NCBI RefSeq assembly: GCF_950066645.1
Contig: NZ_CATMFB010000015.1
Coordinates: 30,036 to 94,035, forward strand
Direction: 5' to 3'
DNA from: an uncultured Thalassolituus sp.
Lineage (GTDB): Bacteria > Pseudomonadota > Gammaproteobacteria > Pseudomonadales > Oceanobacteraceae
Length of the DNA: 64,000 nucleotides
The notes below the pieces were generated by a model. That model was not told the DNA's origin, made no database searches, and was given only the letters and a program-made list of their open reading frames with translations. Numbering within the stretch: the stretch's first letter is position 1; every line of letters begins with the position of its first letter. Positions 45,571-54,756 of this stretch are shown here, one piece after another. The position numbers and the translations under genes were made by a program.

Positions 45571-47081
45571 GCCGTCCGGAAGTGTGCCAGCTGGTTTTTC
45601 AGTGAAACAGACATCGCTGACAGGTCATCAGACTTCTGTTTACAGCTCTGAGTCTGCTCCAGTGTGCTGTCACTGACTTCACGGATGCTGGTGAGATTAC
45701 TGTTCACTTCGGCAATGGCAGAATGTTGTTCGCTGATCGCCTGGGCGATCTGTTCGTTCATGCTGCGCATTGATTCGGCGGACGAGCGCATAGATTTCAG
45801 GTGCTCATCAATACGGGTAATCTGATCCACGCTGGTGGTCACGCCGCTCTGAGATGTTTCCATTGCAGTCACCGCTTCGCTGGAGCCTTTCTGCAGACGT
45901 TCAATCATCCGCTGAATTTCTTCGGTGCTCTCATGGGTCTTGGATGCAAGGGTACGCACCTCGTCTGCGACCACCGCAAAGCCTCGTCCCTGCTCACCGG
46001 CCCGCGCTGCTTCAATGGCTGCGTTGAGTGCCAGCAGGTTGGTCTGCTCAGCGATTCCCTGAATCACCGACAGGACAGAACCAATGTTGTTGCTTTCGGT
46101 ATCCAGGTTCTGAATGACCGCGTTTGCTTTTTCGATATTGGCGGCAAGCTGTTCAATGCCCGTTCTGGCGTTACGGATATCTGATTCGCTGGTGGTCGCC
46201 ACCTCATTCACTTGCGTCGCAGCAGAGGCCGCTGCTTCAGAGTGCTGGTTAATGTCCTTCATGGATACCGTCATCTGGGTAGTAGCCGATGCAATGAGGT
46301 CGGTTTCATTACTCTGACGGCGGGCACCGTCTTCCATTGTCCGTGTTGCCTGACTGAACTCGACACCGACTTCAGCGATGCCGTCGGACAGTTTGTTTGC
46401 GTTGCTGACGACTTCGTGAATTTCCCGGAAGAAGCGGTTAAATGTTTTGCCAAAGCCGCTCGAGGGGGCCGCTACCTGATAGGAAAGATCAATCTCTCCC
46501 TCTTTCTGCAAGTGCGCACCAATGTCGAGAAGCTCAATACTCTGACAGAATTCCTCCCAGCTTTTGCGCGAAAGATAAATCAGCAGTCCAGATTCAACCA
46601 CTACGAATGCGGCATGAAGGAGAACGATTTCAAGGCCTGTTGTCACACCAATGCCTTCATGAAAATCGAATACGTAGACCCCCGTGCCTGCGGCCTGAAG
46701 GTAGTTGAACACCAGGTGATGCACGGCAATCACAGCGGCAGCGGCGATCACAGTTATATAGTCGCGGTAATAAAGTAGGGCGGCCAGTAGCGCGAAAATT
46801 CCGAAGTGCATTTCAATCAGGCCGTGGGCCTGATGGATGTGCAGACCACAGAAAATCATCAGAGATGCCGCAAACGCGATCCGGGAAGTGCGTCTGCCAG
46901 GCATAATCTTACTGATCATCACCGGGACCAGTACGGCTGGAATGCCGACAACCAGTGCGGCCACCCAGGTGTTGTGCCAGCTGGCCAGCGCCAGAGCAAG
47001 AAGAAAGAGTCCGATGATCAGCTTTACGAAAAAGCGGTCAGCCTGAATATAAAACGCAGTAATTGAGGGTGAAGTTTGCAT
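45558..47081 (-). CDS. Methyl-accepting chemotaxis protein with polytopic membrane sensor
   Basis: About 507 residues. No periplasmic loop domain; instead some six membrane helices in the first 190 residues carry His-rich stretches: [20 protein letters not shown] and [13 protein letters not shown]. The rest is the cytoplasmic signalling domain with the tip [20 protein letters not shown] and [20 protein letters not shown]. Ligand unknown; membrane His could bind haem or metal, or sense something in the membrane. ATG 47081 is preferred (GGGAA upstream, and the added 33 residues from GTG 47180 are not MCP-like), but the longer form is possible. Converges on lpoP with a 13-nt overlap. Confidence 0.9.
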   Translation of the reverse strand: MQTSPSITAFYIQADRFFVKLIIGLFLLALALASWHNTWVAALVVGIPAVLVPVMISKIMPGRRTSRIAFAASLMIFCGLHIHQAHGLIEMHFGIFALLAALLYYRDYITVIAAAAVIAVHHLVFNYLQAAGTGVYVFDFHEGIGVTTGLEIVLLHAAFVVVESGLLIYLSRKSWEEFCQSIELLDIGAHLQKEGEIDLSYQVAAPSSGFGKTFNRFFREIHEVVSNANKLSDGIAEVGVEFSQATRTMEDGARRQSNETDLIASATTQMTVSMKDINQHSEAAASAATQVNEVATTSESDIRNARTGIEQLAANIEKANAVIQNLDTESNNIGSVLSVIQGIAEQTNLLALNAAIEAARAGEQGRGFAVVADEVRTLASKTHESTEEIQRMIERLQKGSSEAVTAMETSQSGVTTSVDQITRIDEHLKSMRSSAESMRSMNEQIAQAISEQHSAIAEVNSNLTSIREVSDSTLEQTQSCKQKSDDLSAMSVSLKNQLAHFRTAQSD

Positions 47082-47192
47082 AACTGTTCCCGAAGGTTCA
47101 CAGGGTATTTTTTCTGAGTCTAGTTCAGGCACAGAAAAAGTGTGGGTAAATTCCGAAAAGTCCGGTTGATCAGAATTCACCCATGATGGAGA

Positions 47193-50100
47193 TCACATTT
47201 TGCGGCGGTAGAGGCGTAGGAAGGCAGACGCCAGTAACCACCAGAAAGCGAAGGAGCCGCCGCCGGATGAGCCCGATTCTGCGGGCTCGCTAGGTTCGGC
47301 AATCACGTTGCTGCCGGGGAAGCTCGCTGCATCCAGAGGGTCGGTGCCGCCATCCTGTTCGGCTTGATTACTGAAGCCGTCGCCATCTGTATCGTTTTCT
47401 GGGTTCTCGTTTGCTTGGTCTGCCTCGTCGTTGACTCCATCGTTATCGCTGTCTGATAGTCGGCTTTCAAGGTAATTGAGAATGCCATCGCCATCCGAGT
47501 CCAACAGGGCTTCTGAAACATCGGCCAGACCATCATTATCAGAGTCGGGATCGGCATAGTCAGGAATCAGATCTCCGTCGGTATCGCGCGGATCACTTCC
47601 AGTGCCCCACTCCTCAGTGTCACTGATGCCGTCATTGTCGCCATCGTTTGTGCCATCGGTCAGGTCACTGTCAGCGTCCAGGTGATCGGCGATCCCGTCG
47701 TTGTCGAAATCCGCACTTAATGGATTTAATGGGTCTGGGATCTCGGTCAGATCATCAATGCCATCTCCGTCATCATCGTCATCGCGGTAATCAGCAATAC
47801 CATCGCCATCAGAGTCGAGCAGCGGCCGTACTTCGTCGCTGTCCAGCACTGCATTGTTGTCGCTGTCTTCGTCCATATAGTCAGGCACGCCGTCGGCGTC
47901 ACTGTCTTCACACTGGGTGACTGTGCACTCTTCCTCATCGCGCAGGCCATCAAGATCGCTGTCATTGGTTGTTGAATCGGCAGCATCGTCTGCGTCGTAG
48001 GCATCATCTATTCCGTCGCCATCACTGTCACCGCTCTCATCTGCTGTGAGCTCACCGTCGCCATCGTCATCGATGTCGTCATAATCCGGAATACCATCAT
48101 CGTTGGTGTCCCGTGGCAGGCCTTCACGGTTAATGCGAGCTTCGAGGAAATCACTGAGGCCGTCGCCGTCGGTGTCATCGTCGAGCGGGTTACTGCCAAT
48201 ACTCGTTTCCGTAGCATCGTTAAGCCCGTCGCTGTCAGAATCGGATAAGGCGTCCAGCGGTGCGGTATCGTCGCCATCAATGAGGCCGTCACCATCGCTG
48301 TCGTCATTCAATGGGTCGTAACCCGCGGTGGTCTCATCTATGTTGGACAGACCGTCGTTATCGCTGTCATTGTTCGGATTCAGGTTGACAGCGTCCTCCT
48401 GGTCGGATACGCCATCACTGTCTGCGTCGTTCACGTCGGATTCAAGTGCATCGGCGGTACCATCGTGGTCGCTATCACGGCCATATTCTTCTCCGTCAGA
48501 CTTACCATCACCGTCCGTATCCGGATTATCAGGGTCAGTTCCGTAGCCGGATTCCGTCGTGTTGCTCAGGCCGTCGCCGTCGCGATCATTGTCGATGTAG
48601 TCCGGAGTGCCGTCCCCATCCAGATCCGCAGGTACGCTGGCGCTGTCATCCGGATCTGTGCCCGCAGAGGTTTCGGTACTGTTGCTGTATCCATCGCCAT
48701 CACGATCGCCATCCTGGCTGTCAGGAATGCCGTCGCCGTCCTGATCAGCCGGTGTGTCACTGGCGTTCAGCGGATCGGTACCGGCGGCGGTTTCATAACT
48801 GTTGCTGATGCCGTCGTTGTCGCTGTCATTGCCCGGATCATTGTTGGCGGCGTCCAGTTCATCCGGTACGCCGTCGTTGTCAGAGTCGGTTATCGCGGAT
48901 TCGAGCGCATCAATCACGCCGTCCGCGTCGCTGTCTGCAGTGCCCTCGACGCCATCGTTTTTTCCATCGCCGTCGCTGTCCGGGTTGGAGCGGGTCGTGC
49001 CATTGGCAATTTCATCTGAGTCGCTGACACCATCGCCATCGCGGTCACTGTCCAGGCTATCGGGAGTGCCATCGCCATCTGAGTCCGGAGGCGTGTCGTT
49101 CGGGTTGCGCGGGTCGCTGTCAGCACTGGATTCGAATGCGTTACCGATACCATCACCGTCCGTGTCGTTGTTCGGGTCGGCGTCGTTGGCGTCGTACTGA
49201 TCGCTGACGCCGTCATTGTCGGCGTCTGCCTGTGACGACTCCAGAGCGTCAATGGTGCCGTCGCCATCGCTGTCGGATGTGCCTTCCGCACCATCGTCAG
49301 TACCGTCATTGTCGGTATCTGCATCATCGGGGTCGGTGCCGTTGACGCCCTCATCGCTGTTGCTGACGCCGTCGCCGTCGCGGTCGGTATCAACGCTGTC
49401 CGGGATGCCATCACCGTCGAGATCAGAAGGCGTGTCCGAGGCGTTACGCGGGTCGGTGCCGGCTGCTGTTTCCTGCTGGTTGCTGATGCCATCGCCATCA
49501 GTGTCGTTGGCGGGATTATTGTTTTCGGCATCGAACTGGTCAGCCACACCGTCGTTGTCGGCGTCATTGCTGTCCGACTCAACCGCATCGATCGCGCCAT
49601 CTCCGTCTGTGTCTGCCGTACCTTCTACCGCGTCGTTACTGCCGTCGTTGTCGGTGTCAGGGTTATTGGGGTTCGTGCCGTTGCTGGTCTCAGTGCTGTT
49701 GTCGATGCCGTCGCCGTCGATGTCGGGGTCGCTGCTGTCAGGCGTGCCATCGCCGTCGAGATCGGTGGGGGCGCTGGCAGCATCGTCCGGGTCGGTGCCA
49801 GCGGCGGTTTCCTGGCTGTTGCTGTAACCATCGCCATCGCGGTCGCTGTCTAGCCCATCAGGAATGCCATCGCCGTCCAGATCGGCTGGGGTATCTGATG
49901 CATTCTGCGGATCTGAACCTAATGAGGTTTCCTGAGCATTGCTGATGCCGTCGCCGTCAGTATCGTTGCTGCCATCGTTGTTGGCGCTGTCATTCTGGTC
50001 TGGGACTCCATCCGCATCGCTGTCGGTAGTGCTGGATTCCAGTGCGTCGATCACGCCGTCACCGTCACTGTCTGCAGTGCCTTCGGTGCCGTCGTCTGCG

Positions 50101-52310
50101 CCATCGCCGTCGGTATCACTGACGTCAGGATCTGTACCGTTGCTGGCTTCAACCGTGTTGGCGACGCCGTCGCCATCACGATCACTGTCCACGCTGTCAG
50201 GAATGCCATCTCCATCCTGATCTGCTGGGGTGTCAGAAGGGTTCTGCGGATCGGTGCCAGCGGCGGTTTCATTAGCATTGCTGATGCCATCGCCGTCTGT
50301 ATCGTTGGCACCGCTGTTGTTGTCGGCATCGGCCTGGTCGTTGACGCCATCACCATCGGTGTCTGTCTGATTTGATTCCAGAGCGTCGATGGTGCCATCG
50401 CCGTCGCTGTCCGTCGTCCCCTCGGAGTCATCCCCCTGGCCATCACCGTCGCTATCCGGATTATCTGGATTGGTGCCGTTGGTGGTTTCGTCGGCGTTGC
50501 TGACATTATCGCCATCGCGGTCGCTGTCGAGTCCATCTGGAATGCCGTCATTATCCTGGTCTGCTGGTGTATCGGCGGCATCCTCCGGGTCGCTGCCAGC
50601 AGCGGTTTCATTGGCATTACTGATGCCGTCGCCGTCGGTGTCGTTGCTGCCGTCGTTGTTTGCCGCGTCGCGTTCATCGCTCACGCCATCACTGTCAGCG
50701 TCCGCTGATGCAGACTCGAGCGCATCAATGGTGCCATCGCCATCGGTGTCTGTTGTGCCTTCTGTACCGTCGTTTTTACCGTCGCCATCGCTGTCGGCGG
50801 CGTCCGGATCGGTGCCGTTGGTGGCTTCGTCTGCATTGCTGACCCCGTCACCGTCGCGGTCACTGTCCAGAGTGTCCGGCGTGCCGTCACCGTCGCTGTC
50901 GGCTGGGGTGTCGGACGCGTTCTCGGGGTCGGTACCTACGGCGGTTTCATCTTCATTGCTGATACCGTCGCCGTCGGTGTCATTCGAACCGTCATTATTG
51001 ACGCTGTCGTTCTGATCACTGACGCCATCAAAATCCGTGTCGGCTGTTGACGATTCAACCGCATCAATCTGGCCGTCGCCATCCGAGTCGGTTGTCCCTT
51101 CGGCGGCGTCATCGCTGCCATCACCGTCGGTATCCGGGTTGTCCGGGTTTGTGCCGTTACTGGTCTCTGTAGCGTTGTCGATGCCATCACCGTCGCGGTC
51201 GGGGTCTGTGCTGTCCGGAATGTAGTCGCCGTCCTGGTCGGCCGGCGTGCTGGAAGCGTCTTCCGGGTCCGTGCCCTCACTGAGTTCGACGGTGTCATCG
51301 TAACCATCGTTGTCATCGTCGGCGTCGATGACATCGGCGATGCCGTCACCGTCATAGTCTGGAAGAATCTCAATGCTCAGATTTTGAGTGGTGACGTGTA
51401 CGCCGTCGTCGATGGCAATCTGCAGGTTGTAGATATTATCGAGGCCTGCATCGAGCGGGTTTTCTGCATCTGGCGCTGAGAGGAATACGATTTCCCCGTT
51501 GACGATGTCGAACAGTGTGGCATCGACACCGCCATTGATGCTGACGGACAGAGAGTCGCCTTCGAGGTCATAGGTACTGTTTGTCAGGAGTCCGGTGGCG
51601 ATCAGCCCTTCTACTAAGGTGATGACGGTCGACCCGGTCCAGGTCGGTGCCACATCATTGATATTTTCGATGGTCACGCTGACGCTGACGTCCACCAGAT
51701 TCAGGCCGTCGCTGACTTCGAGATCGACCAGATAGATGTTATCGCCGTTCGAGTCCTGTGGGTCTTCATGATCCGGGGCCGTTTTGAAACGCAATTCACC
51801 ATCGACCAGTTCAAACAGAGCGGCATCCACGCCGCCTGAGATCCGGTCGATGAGAACGTCTCCGTCAGCGTCTGAGGCCGTCAGAATGTATCCCGTATTA
51901 ATGATATTTTCGTCGATGGTGACGCTGGTACCGGACGAAATTACTGGGCTGTTGTCGTTCAGGTTAGTGACATCAATGGCGACATTCTTGGTGATCAGGC
52001 CGACCAGAGGGGATTGCAGTATCAGTTCGTAGCGGTTGTCACCATCCGCATCAAGAGGTATTTCATAATCAGGCGCTGACGAGAACAGCAGGTTGGTTCC
52101 GGATGTTGTGAACAGATGAGCGTCGTCACCGCCAACGATGGTGAAGTTGATCAGACCAAGATTGGCCGGGTCCAGCAAACCAGCGACATCCAGCCCGGTG
52201 TTAGTCTGATTTTCTGGGGAGTCCGTTACGCTGTCGAATGACAATAGTGGGGCAGCGGCAGCATTAATACTGAGCGAGAAGAGGGCCGAGGCGCTCCAGA
52301 GAGTTTTCAT
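47193..52310 (-). CDS. Giant exported TSP3-repeat protein with cadherin-like N-terminus and GlyGly-CTERM
   Basis: 1705 residues. A signal peptide ends near AAAAP. Residues about 20-315 hold three cadherin-like domains (each with DNSP/DVAP-type linkers and ALFELVDGELRFKTAPDHED-like cores). Residues about 317-1665 are thrombospondin type 3-like Ca2+-binding repeats (DxDGDGxxD). These form superrepeats: DTDGDGISN-type units start at 444, 557, 670, 783, 936, 1049, 1162 and 1315, spaced 113 or 153 residues. The tail SGSSGGGSFAFWWLLASAFL then RLYRRKM is a GlyGly-CTERM sorting signal, expected to be cut by rhombosortase after type II secretion (known for this signal). Likely a long calcium-stiffened surface rod. 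Acidic to an extreme degree. Confidence 0.93.
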   Translation of the reverse strand: MKTLWSASALFSLSINAAAAPLLSFDSVTDSPENQTNTGLDVAGLLDPANLGLINFTIVGGDDAHLFTTSGTNLLFSSAPDYEIPLDADGDNRYELILQSPLVGLITKNVAIDVTNLNDNSPVISSGTSVTIDENIINTGYILTASDADGDVLIDRISGGVDAALFELVDGELRFKTAPDHEDPQDSNGDNIYLVDLEVSDGLNLVDVSVSVTIENINDVAPTWTGSTVITLVEGLIATGLLTNSTYDLEGDSLSVSINGGVDATLFDIVNGEIVFLSAPDAENPLDAGLDNIYNLQIAIDDGVHVTTQNLSIEILPDYDGDGIADVIDADDDNDGYDDTVELSEGTDPEDASSTPADQDGDYIPDSTDPDRDGDGIDNATETSNGTNPDNPDTDGDGSDDAAEGTTDSDGDGQIDAVESSTADTDFDGVSDQNDSVNNDGSNDTDGDGISNEDETAVGTDPENASDTPADSDGDGTPDTLDSDRDGDGVSNADEATNGTDPDAADSDGDGKNDGTEGTTDTDGDGTIDALESASADADSDGVSDERDAANNDGSNDTDGDGISNANETAAGSDPEDAADTPADQDNDGIPDGLDSDRDGDNVSNADETTNGTNPDNPDSDGDGQGDDSEGTTDSDGDGTIDALESNQTDTDGDGVNDQADADNNSGANDTDGDGISNANETAAGTDPQNPSDTPADQDGDGIPDSVDSDRDGDGVANTVEASNGTDPDVSDTDGDGADDGTEGTADSDGDGVIDALESSTTDSDADGVPDQNDSANNDGSNDTDGDGISNAQETSLGSDPQNASDTPADLDGDGIPDGLDSDRDGDGYSNSQETAAGTDPDDAASAPTDLDGDGTPDSSDPDIDGDGIDNSTETSNGTNPNNPDTDNDGSNDAVEGTADTDGDGAIDAVESDSNDADNDGVADQFDAENNNPANDTDGDGISNQQETAAGTDPRNASDTPSDLDGDGIPDSVDTDRDGDGVSNSDEGVNGTDPDDADTDNDGTDDGAEGTSDSDGDGTIDALESSQADADNDGVSDQYDANDADPNNDTDGDGIGNAFESSADSDPRNPNDTPPDSDGDGTPDSLDSDRDGDGVSDSDEIANGTTRSNPDSDGDGKNDGVEGTADSDADGVIDALESAITDSDNDGVPDELDAANNDPGNDSDNDGISNSYETAAGTDPLNASDTPADQDGDGIPDSQDGDRDGDGYSNSTETSAGTDPDDSASVPADLDGDGTPDYIDNDRDGDGLSNTTESGYGTDPDNPDTDGDGKSDGEEYGRDSDHDGTADALESDVNDADSDGVSDQEDAVNLNPNNDSDNDGLSNIDETTAGYDPLNDDSDGDGLIDGDDTAPLDALSDSDSDGLNDATETSIGSNPLDDDTDGDGLSDFLEARINREGLPRDTNDDGIPDYDDIDDDGDGELTADESGDSDGDGIDDAYDADDAADSTTNDSDLDGLRDEEECTVTQCEDSDADGVPDYMDEDSDNNAVLDSDEVRPLLDSDGDGIADYRDDDDDGDGIDDLTEIPDPLNPLSADFDNDGIADHLDADSDLTDGTNDGDNDGISDTEEWGTGSDPRDTDGDLIPDYADPDSDNDGLADVSEALLDSDGDGILNYLESRLSDSDNDGVNDEADQANENPENDTDGDGFSNQAEQDGGTDPLDAASFPGSNVIAEPSEPAESGSSGGGSFAFWWLLASAFLRLYRRKM
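48369..50981 (-). repeat. Array of 339-bp and 459-bp tandem superrepeats in the TSP3 gene
   Basis: Seven consecutive units measured from one DTDGDGISN start to the next are 339, 339, 339, 459, 339, 339 and 459 bp. The long units carry one extra 40-residue (120-bp) TSP3 block with GTDPDDAAS-type sequence. Units diverge at many codons, so the array is old and not freshly amplified. Part of the coding region; not a CRISPR. Confidence 0.88.
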
Positions 52311-52321
52311 AAAACAGGCCT

Positions 52322-52346
52322 GTATGGATATCCTTTTATTCCATAC
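52322..52346. promoter_or_regulatory. Inverted repeat upstream of the TSP3 protein gene
   Basis: GTATGGA and TCCATAC are perfect 7-bp arms around an 11-bp spacer, 12 nt from the start codon, next to a second palindrome ACAGGCCTGT (52314-52323). In RNA the arms would pair and hold an AAGGA in the loop. May be an operator or translation switch; only the symmetry is seen. Confidence 0.35.
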
Positions 52347-52417
52347 TAGGCCGGTCGGGTATGTTTTCTATCTGCCTGACAGGTTTGTCCTTGTGGGCCA
52401 TGTCAGGGTTGTGTCAG

Positions 52418-52987
52418 CTACGCTTTTGATGGTGAGTCTTTATACGCCAGTCTGTCCAGAACGGAGCAGATTGTCATAGATAGAACGACCGATTCGGCTG
52501 GTGGCACCTGAAGATAAGACCAGGCGCCTGCGATTCCCCAGGCGAGAAGTGCAAGAAATGAAACGGCGTGGCGGTAAGCCATTGCGATCATCAGGGAGGC
52601 ACCGAAGCCACATATCATGGTAACTACCGGAATCCACTCGAGAACTTCACTGCGGCGTGCCAGTTCATAGACGACACAGAGCGCGAGAAGAATTCTTCCC
52701 CAGACGACCCGATCCCAGGCCGTGAGTGACGTCACAGTCTGAGCGGCACGTAGCAGGCTCACCAGAACCATCAACGGCACCGCAGCATACCAGCTGAGCC
52801 CCTGAAGAATGTGAAGCGTCTCTGGATGCTGCCACCAGTGAGCCAGCAGACTGAGCGCACCATAGAGCGACAGAAGCAGAGCTGCACAGAGGTCTGCGGC
52901 CTGTTCGCCTGACAGAGGTCTGCCAGCCTGCTTACGCGCAAACCAGAAGATTGCCAGACTGCTGGCGAGAAAAGCGCCTGAGATCAT
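52418..52987 (-). CDS. Small integral membrane protein of unknown function
   Basis: 189 residues with about six hydrophobic helices (e.g. ISGAFLASSLAIFWFA, ALLLSLYGALSLLAHW, AVPLMVLVSLLRAA, ILLALCVVYELA, VVTMICGFGASLMIAMAY). No motif recognised. It begins 12 nt after the hemL stop on the same strand, so probably shares the hem transcript. The 107 nt that follow before the giant protein gene contain only the inverted repeats listed there. Confidence 0.72.
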   Translation of the reverse strand: MISGAFLASSLAIFWFARKQAGRPLSGEQAADLCAALLLSLYGALSLLAHWWQHPETLHILQGLSWYAAVPLMVLVSLLRAAQTVTSLTAWDRVVWGRILLALCVVYELARRSEVLEWIPVVTMICGFGASLMIAMAYRHAVSFLALLAWGIAGAWSYLQVPPAESVVLSMTICSVLDRLAYKDSPSKA

Positions 52988-52999
52988 GCAGTCAGAACC

Positions 53000-54304
53000 T
53001 CATCCCTTGTTCAGCGTACCCATTACACGGTCGGCGGCGGCAATTGTGTCGTCGATATCCTGCTCTGTGTGAGCAATGGACATAAACCCGGCCTCAAATG
53101 AGGACGGCGCGAGGTACACGCCTTCTTTCAGCATGCCGTGGAAGAACTGGTTGAATCGCTCGCCATCACAGTGATCAGCGACGTCGCGGAATCCGGTAAT
53201 CTCACTCAGTTCGGTAAAGAACAGACCAAACATCGAACCGGCGCTGGTCGACGTGAATGGAATACCGTGTTTATCCGCCGTCGCCTTAAAGCCATCCAGC
53301 ATCTGTTGTACACGAGCCGTCAGCTGATCATAGAATCCTGGTTTCTGAATGGCTTTCAGCATGGCCAGGCCAGCTGCCATTGCCAGCGGATTGCCAGAGA
53401 GAGTTCCTGCCTGATACACAGGGCCGAGAGGTGCCAGGTACTCCATGATGTCGCGTTTGCCACCAAATGCACCGACGGGCAGGCCGCCGCCGATGACTTT
53501 ACCCAGGCAGGTCATGTCCGGCGTGATGCCGTAATACTGTTGCGCACCGCCCAGTGACACACGGAAGCCGCTCATAACTTCGTCGAAAATCAGCACAATG
53601 CCGTGCACAGTGCAGAGTTCGCGCAGGCCCTGCAGGAAGGATTTTGACGGTGGAATGCAGTTCATGTTGCCGGCAACTGGCTCGATGATGACGCACGCAA
53701 TGTCGTCACCCATTTGCGCGAAGCATTCTTTAACGTTGTCGAGATCGTTGTAGTTCAGGGTAATGGTGTTTTCCGCAACACTGGCAGGCACCCCTGGTGA
53801 GGTTGGGACGCCCAGAGTCAGCATGCCGGAGCCCGCTTTCACCAGCAGGGAGTCGGCGTGGCCGTGGTAACAGCCCTCGAATTTCACCAGCTTGTCGCGT
53901 CCGGTGTAGCCGCGTGCAAGACGAATCGCACTCATGGTGGCTTCGGTGCCCGAGTTCACCATGCGTACCATATCCATGGACGGAATCAGTTTGCAGACTT
54001 CTTCGGCCATCTCGATTTCGATATGAGTTGGCGCACCAAAGCTCAGACCCTTATCCATACGTGCACGTACGGCATCCAGAATTTCATCCGCGGAATGGCC
54101 AAGAATCATCGGCCCCCAGCTACCTACGTAGTCGATATAGCGGTTGCCGTCAGCGTCGAACACGTACGCGCCTTTCGCATGGTCGAAAAAAATCGGCGTG
54201 CCACCCACACCCTTAAACGCCCGTACCGGAGAATTTACCCCGCCCGGGATGTGTTTTTGTGCAGCTGCAAATAACGATTCTGACTGGGAAATAGAATAAG
54301 TCAT
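53000..54304 (-). CDS. hemL: Glutamate-1-semialdehyde 2,1-aminomutase
   Basis: 434 residues, PLP enzyme making 5-aminolevulinate for haem. Seen: [94 protein letters not shown] and the PLP-lysine [19 protein letters not shown]. Length is standard. Lies 15 nt after hemJ; two haem genes in one transcript. Confidence 0.98.
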   Translation of the reverse strand: MTYSISQSESLFAAAQKHIPGGVNSPVRAFKGVGGTPIFFDHAKGAYVFDADGNRYIDYVGSWGPMILGHSADEILDAVRARMDKGLSFGAPTHIEIEMAEEVCKLIPSMDMVRMVNSGTEATMSAIRLARGYTGRDKLVKFEGCYHGHADSLLVKAGSGMLTLGVPTSPGVPASVAENTITLNYNDLDNVKECFAQMGDDIACVIIEPVAGNMNCIPPSKSFLQGLRELCTVHGIVLIFDEVMSGFRVSLGGAQQYYGITPDMTCLGKVIGGGLPVGAFGGKRDIMEYLAPLGPVYQAGTLSGNPLAMAAGLAMLKAIQKPGFYDQLTARVQQMLDGFKATADKHGIPFTSTSAGSMFGLFFTELSEITGFRDVADHCDGERFNQFFHGMLKEGVYLAPSSFEAGFMSIAHTEQDIDDTIAAADRVMGTLNKG

Positions 54305-54319
54305 AACAATACCTTGGAA

Positions 54320-54748
54320 TTAAAACGGGCGGACGACGACGAGGATGACGACGCCGAGCAGAATAAATACCGGAACCTCATTAAACCAGCGGTAAAACAC
54401 ATGGCTGCGGGTATTCCGGTCTTCTTTGAATACGTTTAACAGATGACCGCAATAAAAGTGATAAATAACCAATAGAGCGACCAGAGTCAGTTTGGCGTGC
54501 ATCCAGCCCTGACTGAAATAGAAACCGCTGTTCAGGGTCAGCATCCAGGCTCCCAGCGCGATGACGATCACCATCGAAGGAGTCATGATGCCGCGGTACA
54601 GCTTGCGCTCCATCACCTTGAAACGTTCGCGGGAAATATCGTCACTGGCATCTGCGTGATATACGAACAACCTTGGCAGGTAAAAAATCGCGGCAAACCA
54701 GGTGACAACCGCAATAATGTGGAAGGCTTTCAGCCACAGAAAAAGCAT
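54320..54748 (-). CDS. hemJ: HemJ-type protoporphyrinogen IX oxidase
   Basis: 142 residues, four membrane helices. WLKAFHIIAVVTWFAAIFYL and RLFVYHADA have the conserved His of the HemJ family; MERKLYRGIMTPSMVIVIAL and WMHAKLTLVALLVIYHFYCG carry the conserved Arg/Lys pattern. HemJ oxidises protoporphyrinogen to protoporphyrin in bacteria lacking HemG/HemY. Adjacent hemL supports the call. It follows clcA by 8 nt. Confidence 0.93.
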   Translation of the reverse strand: MLFLWLKAFHIIAVVTWFAAIFYLPRLFVYHADASDDISRERFKVMERKLYRGIMTPSMVIVIALGAWMLTLNSGFYFSQGWMHAKLTLVALLVIYHFYCGHLLNVFKEDRNTRSHVFYRWFNEVPVFILLGVVILVVVRPF

Positions 54749-54756
54749 AAGGTCTC

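Noticed and set aside
48369..50981. Regular direct repeats resembling a CRISPR-like array
   Set aside because: Units are 339/459 bp, coding, in frame and diverged; no short repeat-spacer pattern and no cas genes.
48328..51373. Many open frames on both strands inside the TSP3 array, with Ser-Pro-Ser-Leu or Met-Ala-Thr repeats
   Set aside because: They arise from the GAT/GAC/GGC codon repetition of the real gene read in other frames.
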